Below, one piece after another: positions 1 through 7,917 of a stretch of DNA of 64,000 bases; the first letter of the stretch is position 1, and the number at the start of each line of letters is the position of its first letter. The stretch comes from Bacteroidales bacterium UBA4070. GTDB lineage: Bacteria > Bacteroidota > Bacteroidia > Bacteroidales > VadinHA17. A model generated the notes under the pieces. That model worked only from the letters and a program-made list of their open reading frames with translations, made no database searches and was not told the origin of the DNA. The stretch lies in NCBI GenBank assembly GCA_002383485.1, contig DFYY01000025.1:62001-126000 (forward strand). Direction: 5' to 3'. Position numbers and translations under genes: made by a program.

Positions 1-824
1 GGCAGAACAAGAAGCAGTTTAAGCTTTCTGTACGGAGAATAAGTTTTCTTTTTCATCATGTCAAATCTGTTTGTGTAAAATGAAAAGTTGAATGAATTCG
101 AGAGGCTGATCAGCCTTGCGTTGAAGACCTGGTTAAGAAGAGCCGCCCTGTAACCCGCCGGGTCAGATGTGCTCTGCAGAGCCTCCTCGTCGGCAAGGTT
201 TTCATGATTCTGCCTGACAAGCGCGGAGTAGATCCATGCAAATGGATTCATCCATTGTATCAGGCTCATCATCTCAACAAGCAGAAGATCGAACCAGTGT
301 TTCTGTTTAAGGTGCACCATCTCATGGTTCAGTATCTCCCTGGCCTCCTTCTCACTCACGGAAGGATTGATGAAAACATAATTGAAGAATGAGAAAGCGG
401 AGGTATATTTTTCAGTTTTGACCATTACGGCATCGCCTGTCCTGCTCACAGATCCTGTCCTCATGGTACGGTACAGCGAAAAGAGATGGAGCAGTGTCCG
501 GAACAGGAAAAAAACAAGTCCGACGGCATATATAAGAAAGAACATGGTGAGGGGGGATTTCTGCTCATGCTGCTCCGCGGCAGTCTGTGGATTGATTGCC
601 TGAGCCATTGTTGCTGCCTGCGCATCCGGCACAACCGGCGCCGGCAGTTCAACATTGTAATGAATTGTTACCAGCGGAAGAAACAGTGACATTACAACGC
701 CTGCAACCAGATATGCCCTCTTGAGCCTGAAGAACCTTTCCTTCCTGAGAAATAGAAGGTATATCAGCGTGAAGCCCGCAAGCCATAAGGCCGATTTCAG
801 GAGGTAAAATGCAATTGATTCCAT
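1..824 (-). CDS. BlaR1/MecR1-like M56 metallopeptidase, C-terminus beyond window
   Basis: This is a membrane-embedded M56-family zinc peptidase, the sensor/protease partner of BlaI-type repressors. The translated part (about 274 residues) starts MESIAFYLL and has hydrophobic segments near residues 7-25, 38-53 and 92-112. The zinc motif HEMVH is at residues 167-171, with a downstream NHENLADEEA segment supplying the likely third ligand. The start is 3 nt after the stop of the BlaI-like gene, so the two are co-transcribed. In Bacteroidota such proteins often carry a TonB or other C-terminal domain, but that part lies outside the window. The trigger is unknown; a beta-lactam role is not implied by the sequence. 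Confidence 0.88.
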   Translation of the reverse strand, partial: MESIAFYLLKSALWLAGFTLIYLLFLRKERFFRLKRAYLVAGVVMSLFLPLVTIHYNVELPAPVVPDAQAATMAQAINPQTAAEQHEQKSPLTMFFLIYAVGLVFFLFRTLLHLFSLYRTMRTGSVSRTGDAVMVKTEKYTSAFSFFNYVFINPSVSEKEAREILNHEMVHLKQKHWFDLLLVEMMSLIQWMNPFAWIYSALVRQNHENLADEEALQSTSDPAGYRAALLNQVFNARLISLSNSFNFSFYTNRFDMMKKKTYSPYRKLKLLLVL

Positions 825-827
825 ATC

Positions 828-1202
828 TTATTCCTGTTGGTCATCGTTTAGATCTTCCCTGGCCTCCTCAAGTATCATGTCCAGATCCTTCACTGAAAGA
901 TTCTTCTCCCTGGCAAAGAACGATGTCATTGCCGGGAAGGAGTTATTGAAATATCCCTCAAGCAGTCCGAAAAGCTGGTGCTTTGAATACTCCTTTTTTG
1001 ATACCAGGGGATAATAGAGGAACACGTTGGCGTATGCCCTGTGATCAACATAGCCCTTCTTCTCCAGCACCTTAAGCACTGTGGAGATTGTATTGCGGGC
1101 CGGCTTCGGATCATCGAACTTTTCCCTTATATCCTTCACCACTCCCTCCTCCAGATCCCATAAAATCTGCATTATCTGCTCTTCAGCCTTCGTAAGTTGC
1201 AT
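828..1202 (-). CDS. BlaI/MecI-family winged-helix repressor
   Basis: The 124-residue protein begins MQLTKAEEQIMQILW, the classic opening of BlaI/MecI repressors. A winged-helix DNA-binding domain fills residues 1-75 (recognition region around ARNTISTVLKVLEKKGYV) and an acidic helical dimerisation tail follows. I prefer the ATG at 1202; an in-frame extension upstream would run into the promoter. It is the first gene of a two-gene unit with the M56 peptidase. By family analogy the peptidase cleaves this repressor when it senses a signal, derepressing the operon. Two palindromes in the upstream region are the likely binding sites. Confidence 0.92.
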   Translation of the reverse strand: MQLTKAEEQIMQILWDLEEGVVKDIREKFDDPKPARNTISTVLKVLEKKGYVDHRAYANVFLYYPLVSKKEYSKHQLFGLLEGYFNNSFPAMTSFFAREKNLSVKDLDMILEEAREDLNDDQQE

Positions 1203-1272
1203 GATTAAAATATTTAATAATACTGACTCAATGTCCGCTACCGGACATCGCTTATCAATCAATCCTTCAGTA

Positions 1273-1303
1273 CAAATATACGACTATATTTATAGACGCG
1301 CAA
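1273..1303 (-). promoter_or_regulatory. Bacteroidota-type promoter of blaI-M56 operon
   Basis: Reading the minus strand, TTG (1303-1301) is followed after 20 nt by TATATTTG (1280-1273), matching the Bacteroidota -33 TTG / -7 TAnnTTTG consensus. The first operator-like palindrome fills the spacer between the two elements, so a bound repressor would occlude polymerase. Confidence 0.6.
1281..1298. promoter_or_regulatory. Operator-like palindrome 1 (putative BlaI site)
   Basis: The 18-bp near-perfect dyad CGACTATATTTATAGACG has one mismatched pair plus the central TT. It sits between the -33 and -7 elements of the blaI promoter. A related copy lies 40 bp upstream (relative to transcription), on about the same helical face. 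The assignment to the BlaI-like repressor is an inference from position. Confidence 0.5.
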
Positions 1304-1320
1304 GTTTTTTATATATTTTT

Positions 1321-1338
1321 CGTCTGTATTTATAGTCT
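1321..1338. promoter_or_regulatory. Operator-like palindrome 2 (putative BlaI site)
   Basis: The sequence GTCTGTATTTATAGTC (1322-1337) is an imperfect copy of the palindrome at 1281-1298. Paired operators are usual for BlaI/MecI repressors. No other function is apparent here. Confidence 0.4.
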
Positions 1339-1442
1339 TCTAACATATGTCTCTATATTCCAATGTATTATTGGCATGTAGGAGTCCTGCAGATTACTGA
1401 ATCTAATCCTGGTCAATAGAGCTGAGATACCCCTTCAGAGAA

Positions 1443-1613
1443 TCAAAGCACAAAATCTTCAATGTTATCCGGGGTAATTAAAGCCGATTGAGAGCCGGGA
1501 TAGGAATCTGTGAATGCACCCGGAATCTTCTTATTTTTCCTTGCCCTCTTCAGCTCCTTGCGGAGGTTCCGACTGAAAGATCCCAGGCTGAAAATAACAA
1601 TGTTCTGGCCGGG
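1443..1613 (-). pseudogene. Possible gene remnant (56 codons, no start)
   Basis: Within the 589-bp gap between blaI and the acid phosphatase gene, one minus-strand frame is open for 56 codons and looks protein-like. It is rich in basic residues in the middle (KELKRARKNKKIPG) and ends ...PDNIEDFVL before TGA at 1445-1443. It is preceded directly by a stop codon and contains no ATG, GTG or TTG start. I do not recognise the family. It may be the C-terminal scrap of a decayed gene, or a chance frame. Confidence 0.25.
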
Positions 1614-1678
1614 TCATTCTGTCCTCATTCCATAGTCATCAGCAGGCAATCTGACAGTCAATTTAGCCAATAGGCAAT

Positions 1679-1800
1679 GAGCAGTTGGCAGTTGGCAGAC
1701 GATGAATAAGGAATTAATAAATAGGCATTTAGCCCGTATATCCTCTCGACCTTCAGACTTTATGGACTTTTGACTTTATAGATTTTCGACTTCAAAACGT
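1679..1800. repeat. Degenerate short tandem repeats (CAGTTGG; GACTTT units)
   Basis: The rest of the 1203-1791 gap holds low-complexity sequence. AGTTGGC is doubled at about 1682-1697. From about 1754 there are irregular repeats around GACTTT (gactttatgg, acttttgactttatag, ttcgacttc) that run up to the stop of the acid phosphatase gene. I see no gene here. The function is unknown; it may be an intergenic repeat family. Confidence 0.4.
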
Positions 1801-2676
1801 CTCGAGTAGTTTCAGCAGCTTCTCTTTCTCCGTGCGCCCCTCAGTCATCTTCAGCAGCTCCGAGAGCCAGTTGCCGTACATCGGGTTGGGAAGAACAATG
1901 TATCTGATGCCGAACAATAGCCTATCGGTATCAACGGCATCGAAGCCGTAATCAGATCCGCGCTTCTCGTACACCCCGCTGATATCAGCAAGGTTGTCTC
2001 CCACCAGCAGGATTATCTCATACTCCTTTTCAATCTGTGCCCGCCTCTCCACTTTCGAAGAGGTTGTCTCCTTCAGGAGCATGTGTGTGCTATCGGCATT
2101 GGCAAAGCCAAGAGCGGCCATATTTTTAATAGTCGGGCCCATTTCCTGCACGGTCCTGTTGGAGACATAGAACACCTCCACTCCCAGTGAATCGGCATAC
2201 CTGGTGAATTCCACGGCACCCGGCAGAGATTTAGCCTGCGCTAATTCAACCCAGCGGAACCAGTCATCATTATTGAACTCTTTTTTCTCAAGTACCTGCC
2301 AGCCCTGAAACGGACTGTTGTCGAGCAGCGTCTCGTCGATATCCAGAACTACTGCTGCAGGTTTCCCCTGGCCTGACATGGGATTTTCTGAAGCGGGAAG
2401 ATCCATTATGGGCATTTTCCGTATCTGCATTGCAAGGTTCTCTGCGAGGGCGGTCTCCGCATTGCGGAAGCACTGGTAGTAAAGCGCGCGCATCTCAGCC
2501 GATTTCTGGAACCAGAGCGTTGCCAGTATCAGGTAGTCCTGATCCTCCGCCGCTTCCGTAAGTGCGTTGCTGATGGCTGCGCCGGCGGAAGTCTCTTCAA
2601 CCGGAGGTGCTGACTGCTTCACTGTGGCGCAGGAGACCAGCATTATAATTGCTGTAACAATAATGAGCTTTTTCAT
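1792..2676 (-). CDS. Lipoprotein e(P4)-type 5'-nucleotidase / class C-like acid phosphatase
   Basis: The 294-residue lipoprotein has an N-terminal signal with lipobox LVSC (lipidated Cys16). It belongs to the e(P4)/acid phosphatase HAD group. HAD motif I is DIDETLLDNSPF at 112-123, with nucleophile Asp112 and Asp114. Motif II Ser172 lies in FYVSNR, and the Mg-binding motif GDNLAD is at 226-231. e(P4) proteins dephosphorylate nucleoside monophosphates (including NMN) at the cell surface, releasing nucleosides for uptake. The gene is monocistronic, between repeats on its 3' side and a divergent gene on its 5' side. The family call is firm; the substrate is not. Confidence 0.9.
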   Translation of the reverse strand: MKKLIIVTAIIMLVSCATVKQSAPPVEETSAGAAISNALTEAAEDQDYLILATLWFQKSAEMRALYYQCFRNAETALAENLAMQIRKMPIMDLPASENPMSGQGKPAAVVLDIDETLLDNSPFQGWQVLEKKEFNNDDWFRWVELAQAKSLPGAVEFTRYADSLGVEVFYVSNRTVQEMGPTIKNMAALGFANADSTHMLLKETTSSKVERRAQIEKEYEIILLVGDNLADISGVYEKRGSDYGFDAVDTDRLLFGIRYIVLPNPMYGNWLSELLKMTEGRTEKEKLLKLLETF

Positions 2677-2825
2677 CCGTTTTTATTCTGTTGAAAATAA
2701 ACTAATTGTCAAAAACCGGTTCATTTTGTTTGTTATTGCCTAAGTAACAAATAATTGGCCGATGCCGTTTATATTGTTTGAAAGATTTTTAACTTTAACC
2801 GTACCATACCAAAACGTAATCTGCA

Positions 2826-4409
2826 ATGTCAACCTTAAAGCTGATGCTGGGGATGATCCCCTCAACCTCCAAAATTGAACAGGAAGAGAAGGCCCTGATT
2901 GCCGAGTATGAGAAGATGACCGCCTTTGCGGAATCTGAAGCACTGGCAAAATACACCAGGCTTCATGAAAGCGTCAACTCTGCCGGTTTCAAACAGAAGA
3001 GAAGGGAGCTGGAATCGCTTAAATACAAGGGCTCCGAGGAGCATGCAAGGGAGGCTGAGTTTCTGAGTCTCAAAAAAGCAAAGGACATTGTAACGTACTT
3101 CAAAACAGAGGGCAGCGCCCTGCTGAAAAACTTCACCTCTCTCGACGGCTCTGCCCGTATAAAGGAGATCGAAGACCTGAAACTGTTTGTACAATCTCCT
3201 GAATTCAAACAGAAGGAGAGGATGAAACCGGAGACATTCAAGGATACCGACGAGTATGGTAAATGGCTCGAATTCAAAAAGCTGAAGAGTGACAGGGAGG
3301 TTAAGAAGAACCTTAATCCCGAAAAGGTGAAGAGATTTACCGAACTGCAGGCTCTGGTTACTTCATCCGCCTTCATCCTTAAGAAGAACATGAAGCCTGT
3401 AACGTTCAGAGATACTCCCGAGTATCAGAAGTTACAGGATCTCAAGACCAAAAGCAGTGCTTCGGATATTGTTTCCTATTATAAGTTCCGCAACTCGAAG
3501 GAATATCATAACTACACCGGGGTAAAGGATTCGGCCCGTCTTAAGAGATTTCTTGAGCTTCAGGAGTACCTGAAATCGAAGGAATTTACGGAGAGGAAAG
3601 AGTACCTGCTCGACAAGCGCAGGTTCGAAAAGTCCGATATGTTCCGGGAGCTGAAGGAGTATGAGACACTTAAAAACTCTCAGGACATCAAGTGGTATTT
3701 CGGCGTCAAGGACTCGAACAAGTTCGATATTCTGAAAAACAGGAAACTCACATTCAGTGATGAATTTGACGATGCCACCCCTGACGGCAAAAAATGGCTG
3801 AACAAATATTACTGGGGTGACAAGCTCCTGCACGACAGCTACAGCATTGCCACAGACCTGCATTGCTATACGCCGTCGGACAACCTCGAGGTCAGGCACA
3901 GTGTGCTTCGCATTATAACAAAGCCACAGAAGATAAACGGCAAGGTATGGGATCCCGCAAAAGGCTTCTATATAAAGGACTTCGGTTTTACTTCCGGCAT
4001 AATAAACACCGGAGCCTCATTCAGGCAGAAGTACGGCACATTCGAGGCGAAGATCAAGCTCTCCGATCCGAACGTACGCAATGCCTTCTGGCTGATAGGA
4101 GACTGCATCACACCTCATGTTGACATCTGCAGGTCAGGACACGGGAAGGTATGGTTTGACCTGTTCACTGCACCTGGTGGCCATTACAAAAAGAGCATCG
4201 GATCAAGATATCTCTCTGATTTTTACATCTATACCCTTGAGTGGACACCAAACGCGATAGTCTGGAAGATCAACGGCGTGGAGGTGATGCGTCAGACATC
4301 CGGTGTACCCCAGGAGCCGATGTATATCAATCTTGCCGGGGGAGTCGACAAACCCATCGGTGGAATTTCCTCCATGGAGATTGATTGGGTGAGGGTATAC
4401 CAATCCTGA
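2826..4409 (+). CDS. GH16-like pseudoenzyme with N-terminal charged helical repeats
   Basis: This is a 527-residue protein without a visible signal peptide. Residues 1-305 are highly charged and helical. They contain at least three copies of a unit at about 109-144, 165-200 and 236-272, with the pattern K[IVL]K[ER]xxxLxxxVxSxxF and twice KPxTFxDTxEY. Residues 307-527 form a concanavalin-like GH16 domain (start KLTFSDEFDD, end MEIDWVRVYQ). The GH16 signature ExDxxE is replaced by HVDICR at 431-436: the Asp stays, but both catalytic Glu positions are His and Arg. Glycoside hydrolysis is therefore unlikely. A carbohydrate- or protein-binding role is my inference. The frame is intact, so the gene appears maintained. 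Confidence 0.75.
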   Translation: MSTLKLMLGMIPSTSKIEQEEKALIAEYEKMTAFAESEALAKYTRLHESVNSAGFKQKRRELESLKYKGSEEHAREAEFLSLKKAKDIVTYFKTEGSALLKNFTSLDGSARIKEIEDLKLFVQSPEFKQKERMKPETFKDTDEYGKWLEFKKLKSDREVKKNLNPEKVKRFTELQALVTSSAFILKKNMKPVTFRDTPEYQKLQDLKTKSSASDIVSYYKFRNSKEYHNYTGVKDSARLKRFLELQEYLKSKEFTERKEYLLDKRRFEKSDMFRELKEYETLKNSQDIKWYFGVKDSNKFDILKNRKLTFSDEFDDATPDGKKWLNKYYWGDKLLHDSYSIATDLHCYTPSDNLEVRHSVLRIITKPQKINGKVWDPAKGFYIKDFGFTSGIINTGASFRQKYGTFEAKIKLSDPNVRNAFWLIGDCITPHVDICRSGHGKVWFDLFTAPGGHYKKSIGSRYLSDFYIYTLEWTPNAIVWKINGVEVMRQTSGVPQEPMYINLAGGVDKPIGGISSMEIDWVRVYQS

Positions 4410-4495
4410 TAACTGCATTACAAGCACATATCTGCCTGTATATTATGTTGCACAGGGTCTGAGACCCGTCAATGCCATTTTTTTATGCGGGTACC

Positions 4496-4522
4496 TGTAA
4501 CATTATGGGTATCCAGGCCGTC
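4496..4522 (+). promoter_or_regulatory. Possible ECF-type autoregulatory promoter
   Basis: TGTAAC (4496-4501) and CGTC (4519-4522) are separated by 17 nt, the geometry of many ECF promoters (AAC at -35, CGTC at -10). They lie about 26 nt before the sigma gene. The elements are short, so this may be chance. Confidence 0.3.
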
Positions 4523-4548
4523 TTTATGGTGTCAATGCATTGACCTGA

Positions 4549-5034
4549 ATGACCGTAAAAGAGTACAATAACGCCGTAAGGGAATTCGGTGACCATGTCT
4601 ACCGGTTCATCTTCCGCAGTATAAAGGACAGCCACAAGGCTGACGATATCGTGCAGGACACCTACGAAAAACTGTGGAGGTGCGTCACTGAAATCGAATA
4701 TGCAGCTGTTAAATCATGGCTATTCTCAACGGCATACAACAGAATGATTGACGTTATAAGGAAAGATTCCAGGCTTGTGGACGTGGAGTCCTATGACGAT
4801 AGTTCCCTTTATGCGGAAGAGAACAGCAGCGACCTGAACGAGGTGCTTCACCGGGCTCTGGAAAAACTTCCTGCCGTTCAGCGGTCAGTAATACTTCTGC
4901 GTGACTATGAAGGATACAACTACAAAGAGATTAGTGAAATAGCCGGGTTATCGGAGGCACAGGTCAAAACCTATATTTTCAGGGGACGTGTGGCTCTGAG
5001 GAATTACCTTGTAAAAACATCAGTATGGCAATAA
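4549..5034 (+). CDS. ECF-family RNA polymerase sigma factor
   Basis: The 161-residue sigma-70 family protein has only regions 2 and 4. Region 2 (about residues 13-75) includes DDIVQDTYEKLWR and SWLFSTAYNRMIDVIRK. Region 4 (about 100-155) includes LPAVQRSVILLRDYEGYNYKE and an HTH with AQVKTYIFRGR. It directs polymerase to an extracytoplasmic-stress or surface regulon. Its stop overlaps the start of the next gene by 10 bp, the tight coupling typical of sigma/anti-sigma pairs. No SusC/D genes are nearby, so this is not a classic polysaccharide-utilisation sigma. Confidence 0.93.
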   Translation: MTVKEYNNAVREFGDHVYRFIFRSIKDSHKADDIVQDTYEKLWRCVTEIEYAAVKSWLFSTAYNRMIDVIRKDSRLVDVESYDDSSLYAEENSSDLNEVLHRALEKLPAVQRSVILLRDYEGYNYKEISEIAGLSEAQVKTYIFRGRVALRNYLVKTSVWQ

Positions 5035-5987
5035 CTGAAGATACGGATTCCCCCCGTCTGACACCTCCTGAAGAGAGGATGCCATCTGGCAGCAGGCTTT
5101 TCCGCAGGGCAGTGGATCTGACTGATGAACAGTTTGACCTTCTGGCTTCTGCATGGGCAGAGGATGCCCTGACCGGAGAGGCGCTCGCAGAACTGGAGGC
5201 CGTGATGACAGCAGATACCCGCAGAGGGGACCGTGCATTGAGCTTCCGCAAAATTCGTCTTACTCCAGGGAAGGAGACCTGGCCCGGCCTCACCTCTGCC
5301 ATAAAACCTTCACCGGTGCTGACGGCAATTCGCCGTACTTTAATTCCATCATTGCTTGCAGTGGCTGCCATGATAGTCATAATCATATACGGTCCGGCCG
5401 GAGCAAAATTGAAAATGGTAAATTCCGGAAAACTGAAGGCTGATTCAGGAATGACAGTTGAAGAGATACCGGCATCCTCTCCGATAATTGCGGTAAATGG
5501 AGAACCGGTAACCCGGAGAGATGCAGTTGCAGGTTCAGAGTTGCCAGTGACCCGGACCGGGGGAGCTGAGATTCCGCAATCGACTGTTGCCAGCAACATG
5601 GCAAATCCGGTGATACCGGAAGTCAGTAAGAGAGCTCAACCCCTGGCCATTGTACACAGCCCTGCGGCAGCATCAGCAGTTGCTCCGGTACTAAGCACCG
5701 CTATGGCCTCAGTCAGCTTCAATGAAATTTTACCCTCACCTACAATACAGGAAGAAAAAAGCTGGATGCTCCGCAGTGTCTCCTTCCTTGCCAGTGCAGT
5801 TACAGGCAAAGAGAAGCAAATTGACGGTTATACAATAGCAACCGGCTGCATAACAGGAATTAACACTGTCCTCGGGTGGAAGATGGAACTGGAACAGGTC
5901 AGTAATAAAAGAGGAGAGCCGGTGGCGGTCAGCTTCAGCTCTTCACTCCTTTCCTTCTCAAGACCAGTGAACAAAACAACGCCGTAA
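5025..5987 (+). CDS. Putative membrane anti-sigma factor
   Basis: The 320-residue protein has a cytoplasmic N-terminus with an anti-sigma-like segment (about 31-66, DEQFDLLASAWAEDALTGEA). One transmembrane helix lies at about 106-123 (IPSLLAVAAMIVIIIYG), followed by a Thr/Ser/Pro/Val-rich extracytoplasmic tail of about 195 residues. The translational overlap with the ECF sigma gene and this topology identify it as the cognate anti-sigma. The periplasmic part has no recognisable domain. Signal release by proteolysis would be expected by analogy; no protease gene is adjacent. Confidence 0.75.
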   Translation: MAITEDTDSPRLTPPEERMPSGSRLFRRAVDLTDEQFDLLASAWAEDALTGEALAELEAVMTADTRRGDRALSFRKIRLTPGKETWPGLTSAIKPSPVLTAIRRTLIPSLLAVAAMIVIIIYGPAGAKLKMVNSGKLKADSGMTVEEIPASSPIIAVNGEPVTRRDAVAGSELPVTRTGGAEIPQSTVASNMANPVIPEVSKRAQPLAIVHSPAAASAVAPVLSTAMASVSFNEILPSPTIQEEKSWMLRSVSFLASAVTGKEKQIDGYTIATGCITGINTVLGWKMELEQVSNKRGEPVAVSFSSSLLSFSRPVNKTTP

Positions 5988-6045
5988 TTGTAACTTTTCG
6001 TCACCCTTGTACGTCCCGGTATTAAACAACAAAACATTTTAAACC

Positions 6046-7038
6046 ATGAAAAGAATATTGATCTCGACAGTACTTGTCGTTGCGTTTATCCTGCCATCAG
6101 TGGCACAGGAGAAGGAACAGAAGCTCAAGGAACTTGAAAAGCTTGAAGAACAGACAGAAGAAGTTATCCCACCTGACACCCTGACAACGGTGGAGATGGA
6201 GGTGGACACCATCATTGAAGATGTGTGGGATGATACATCCAGGATAAAGATCGGAGACATAGTCACAGTAGAGGATACAGATGACGAAACTGTTATCAGG
6301 ATCGGGAAAAAAGCCGTGAAAATACTTGAACAGGGAGATCATACCGAAGTCCGTATATTCGAGGATGAATTTGAGGAGAGCGATGATCCGGCAGAAAGAC
6401 GCAAAAGTTTTGACGGTCATCTCGGAGGAATCGAAATCGGATACAATAATTTCACTTCGGGAAAGTGGCTCAGGACCGAAACACCGGTGGAAGGCTGGCT
6501 GGACCTGAACACCGCAAAATCAACCAGTTTCAACATCATCTTCCCTCCCGTCAGCCTGGGCTTCACGCGCCATTTCGGACTGGTCACGGCCCTGGGTGTC
6601 AACTTCAACAACTACGGGTTTGACGGCAACAATACGATAGTCGTTGACGGAGAAAGTATTGTCACGCCCTCTTATCCTGCAGATCCCATAAGGTTTGACA
6701 AGAGCAAGCTGGCGACTGTCTACGGCATCCTGCCTGTGATGCTTGAAGTGCAGATTCCCGTCTCCTACAGCAGTACCATCAACCTGGGAGCTGGTGTTAC
6801 CGGCGCCGTGAAGCTCGGATCACACACCAAGGTTGTTTATCATGATGACGGCAAGCAGAAGGACAAGAACCGTGATGACTTCAACCTCAACGTACTGAGA
6901 TACGGAGTAACAGCCCGTGCAGGTTACGAGATGGTCCAGGTTTACGGCACCTGCTGGCTCTCTCCGATGTTTGAGAAGGGCAGGGGTCCTGAACTCTATC
7001 CGTTTGAAATAGGGCTTGCGCTGACTATCAACGACTAA
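6046..7038 (+). CDS. Outer-membrane beta-barrel protein, function unknown
   Basis: The 330-residue protein has a cleavable signal peptide (residues 1-20, ending VAQ). A Glu/Asp-rich stretch (about 21-125) is followed by alternating-residue strands typical of an 8-stranded-type OM barrel (from about 126, DGHLGGIEIGYNNF, to the C-terminal FEIGLALTIND). It follows the sigma/anti-sigma pair by 58 bp and ends in a strong terminator, so the three probably form one operon. It could be the surface signal source or a regulated output of the ECF system; the sequence does not decide. Confidence 0.65.
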   Translation: MKRILISTVLVVAFILPSVAQEKEQKLKELEKLEEQTEEVIPPDTLTTVEMEVDTIIEDVWDDTSRIKIGDIVTVEDTDDETVIRIGKKAVKILEQGDHTEVRIFEDEFEESDDPAERRKSFDGHLGGIEIGYNNFTSGKWLRTETPVEGWLDLNTAKSTSFNIIFPPVSLGFTRHFGLVTALGVNFNNYGFDGNNTIVVDGESIVTPSYPADPIRFDKSKLATVYGILPVMLEVQIPVSYSSTINLGAGVTGAVKLGSHTKVVYHDDGKQKDKNRDDFNLNVLRYGVTARAGYEMVQVYGTCWLSPMFEKGRGPELYPFEIGLALTIND

Positions 7039-7061
7039 AAGACCAGAGGGGTGTTATACAG

Positions 7062-7101
7062 GGAGGGGGCATTTGCACAGATGCCCTCTCTCTTTTTTAT
7101 T
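7062..7101 (+). terminator. Intrinsic terminator after sigma/anti-sigma/barrel operon
   Basis: GAGGGGGCAT (7063-7072) pairs with ATGCCCTCTC (7081-7090; 9 Watson-Crick pairs and one G-T) across an 8-nt loop. It is followed by TCTTTTTTATTTAT. Confidence 0.85.
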
Positions 7102-7175
7102 TATATTTGAGCTGTTGAAACAGAGAGCGGTGCGCCGGCAGACCGGCACTGCAAAACCGGAAAAACAAAACAGCA

Positions 7176-7895
7176 ATGAGACTACTTCTGATCAGCAATT
7201 CAACCAATGCCGGGGAGGCATACCTGGACTATCCCAAGCACAACATCCGGGAATTCCTTGGCAGCAAAAAGGTACAGGCACTCTTTATTCCCTACGCGGC
7301 AGTAACTTTCTCATATGATGAATACGAGGCGAAAGTAAAAGCCCGCTTTAACGAAGTGGGGCATGATGTTGTATCCATCCACCGGTTCAAAGACCCGGTC
7401 AGGGCTATACTTGAAGCACCGGCAATCGTTGTAGGCGGAGGAAATACCTGGATGCTCCTGAAATGCCTGAGGGACAATAAACTGATTGCCCCTGTCAGGA
7501 AGAAGGTACTGTCAGGAACACCCTATATCGGGTGGAGCGCCGGGTCAAATGTGACCTGTCCAACTATAATGACAACCAATGACATGCCTGTCACAGCCCC
7601 TTCATCTTTCAGGGCCTTCGGGCTGATTCCGTTCCAGATCAACCCTCATTACCTCGATGCCAATCCGGAAGGACATGCGGGTGAGACACGTGAGCAGAGG
7701 ATTCAGGAATTCGTTGAGGTCAACAGGGATATTTTCGTGGCAGGGCTTCGAGAGGGGACCATGTTCCTTCTCGAAGGCAAGAAGCTCTCACTAATCGGAC
7801 CGAGAAACAGCCGGATCTTCAGGTATGGGGCCGATCCGATGGAAATGAAGCCCGGAAGTGATCTCTCCTTCCTGCTTAATAAAAGCAAAAAGTAA
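7176..7895 (+). CDS. pepE: Peptidase E (alpha-aspartyl dipeptidase), S51
   Basis: The 239-residue cytoplasmic serine peptidase hydrolyses dipeptides with N-terminal Asp. The nucleophile Ser121 lies in GWSAGSN (119-125), the glutamine-amidotransferase-like elbow of family S51. GGGNTW (87-92) and NPHYLD (catalytic His region) also match. Length equals the family norm. It starts a five-gene + strand block (pepE, AsmA-like, kinase, U32) with gaps under 25 bp. It is insulated from the upstream operon by the terminator. Confidence 0.93.
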   Translation: MRLLLISNSTNAGEAYLDYPKHNIREFLGSKKVQALFIPYAAVTFSYDEYEAKVKARFNEVGHDVVSIHRFKDPVRAILEAPAIVVGGGNTWMLLKCLRDNKLIAPVRKKVLSGTPYIGWSAGSNVTCPTIMTTNDMPVTAPSSFRAFGLIPFQINPHYLDANPEGHAGETREQRIQEFVEVNRDIFVAGLREGTMFLLEGKKLSLIGPRNSRIFRYGADPMEMKPGSDLSFLLNKSKK

Positions 7896-7917
7896 ATAAC
7901 CGCGCCGTCCGGATGCA

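Noticed and set aside
382..689. Overlapping + strand open frames over the M56 peptidase gene
   Set aside because: They are antisense to a frame with a clear HEMVH motif and have no family features.
4455..4467. GGGTCTGAGACCC hairpin after the GH16-like gene, considered as terminator
   Set aside because: The stem is only five or six pairs and the T-run starts 11 nt later, too far for an intrinsic terminator.
7687..7692. CACGTG hexamer considered as parS
   Set aside because: The flanks (GAGA / AGCA) do not match TGTTn...nAACA; the same applies to 27398-27403 and 54404-54409.
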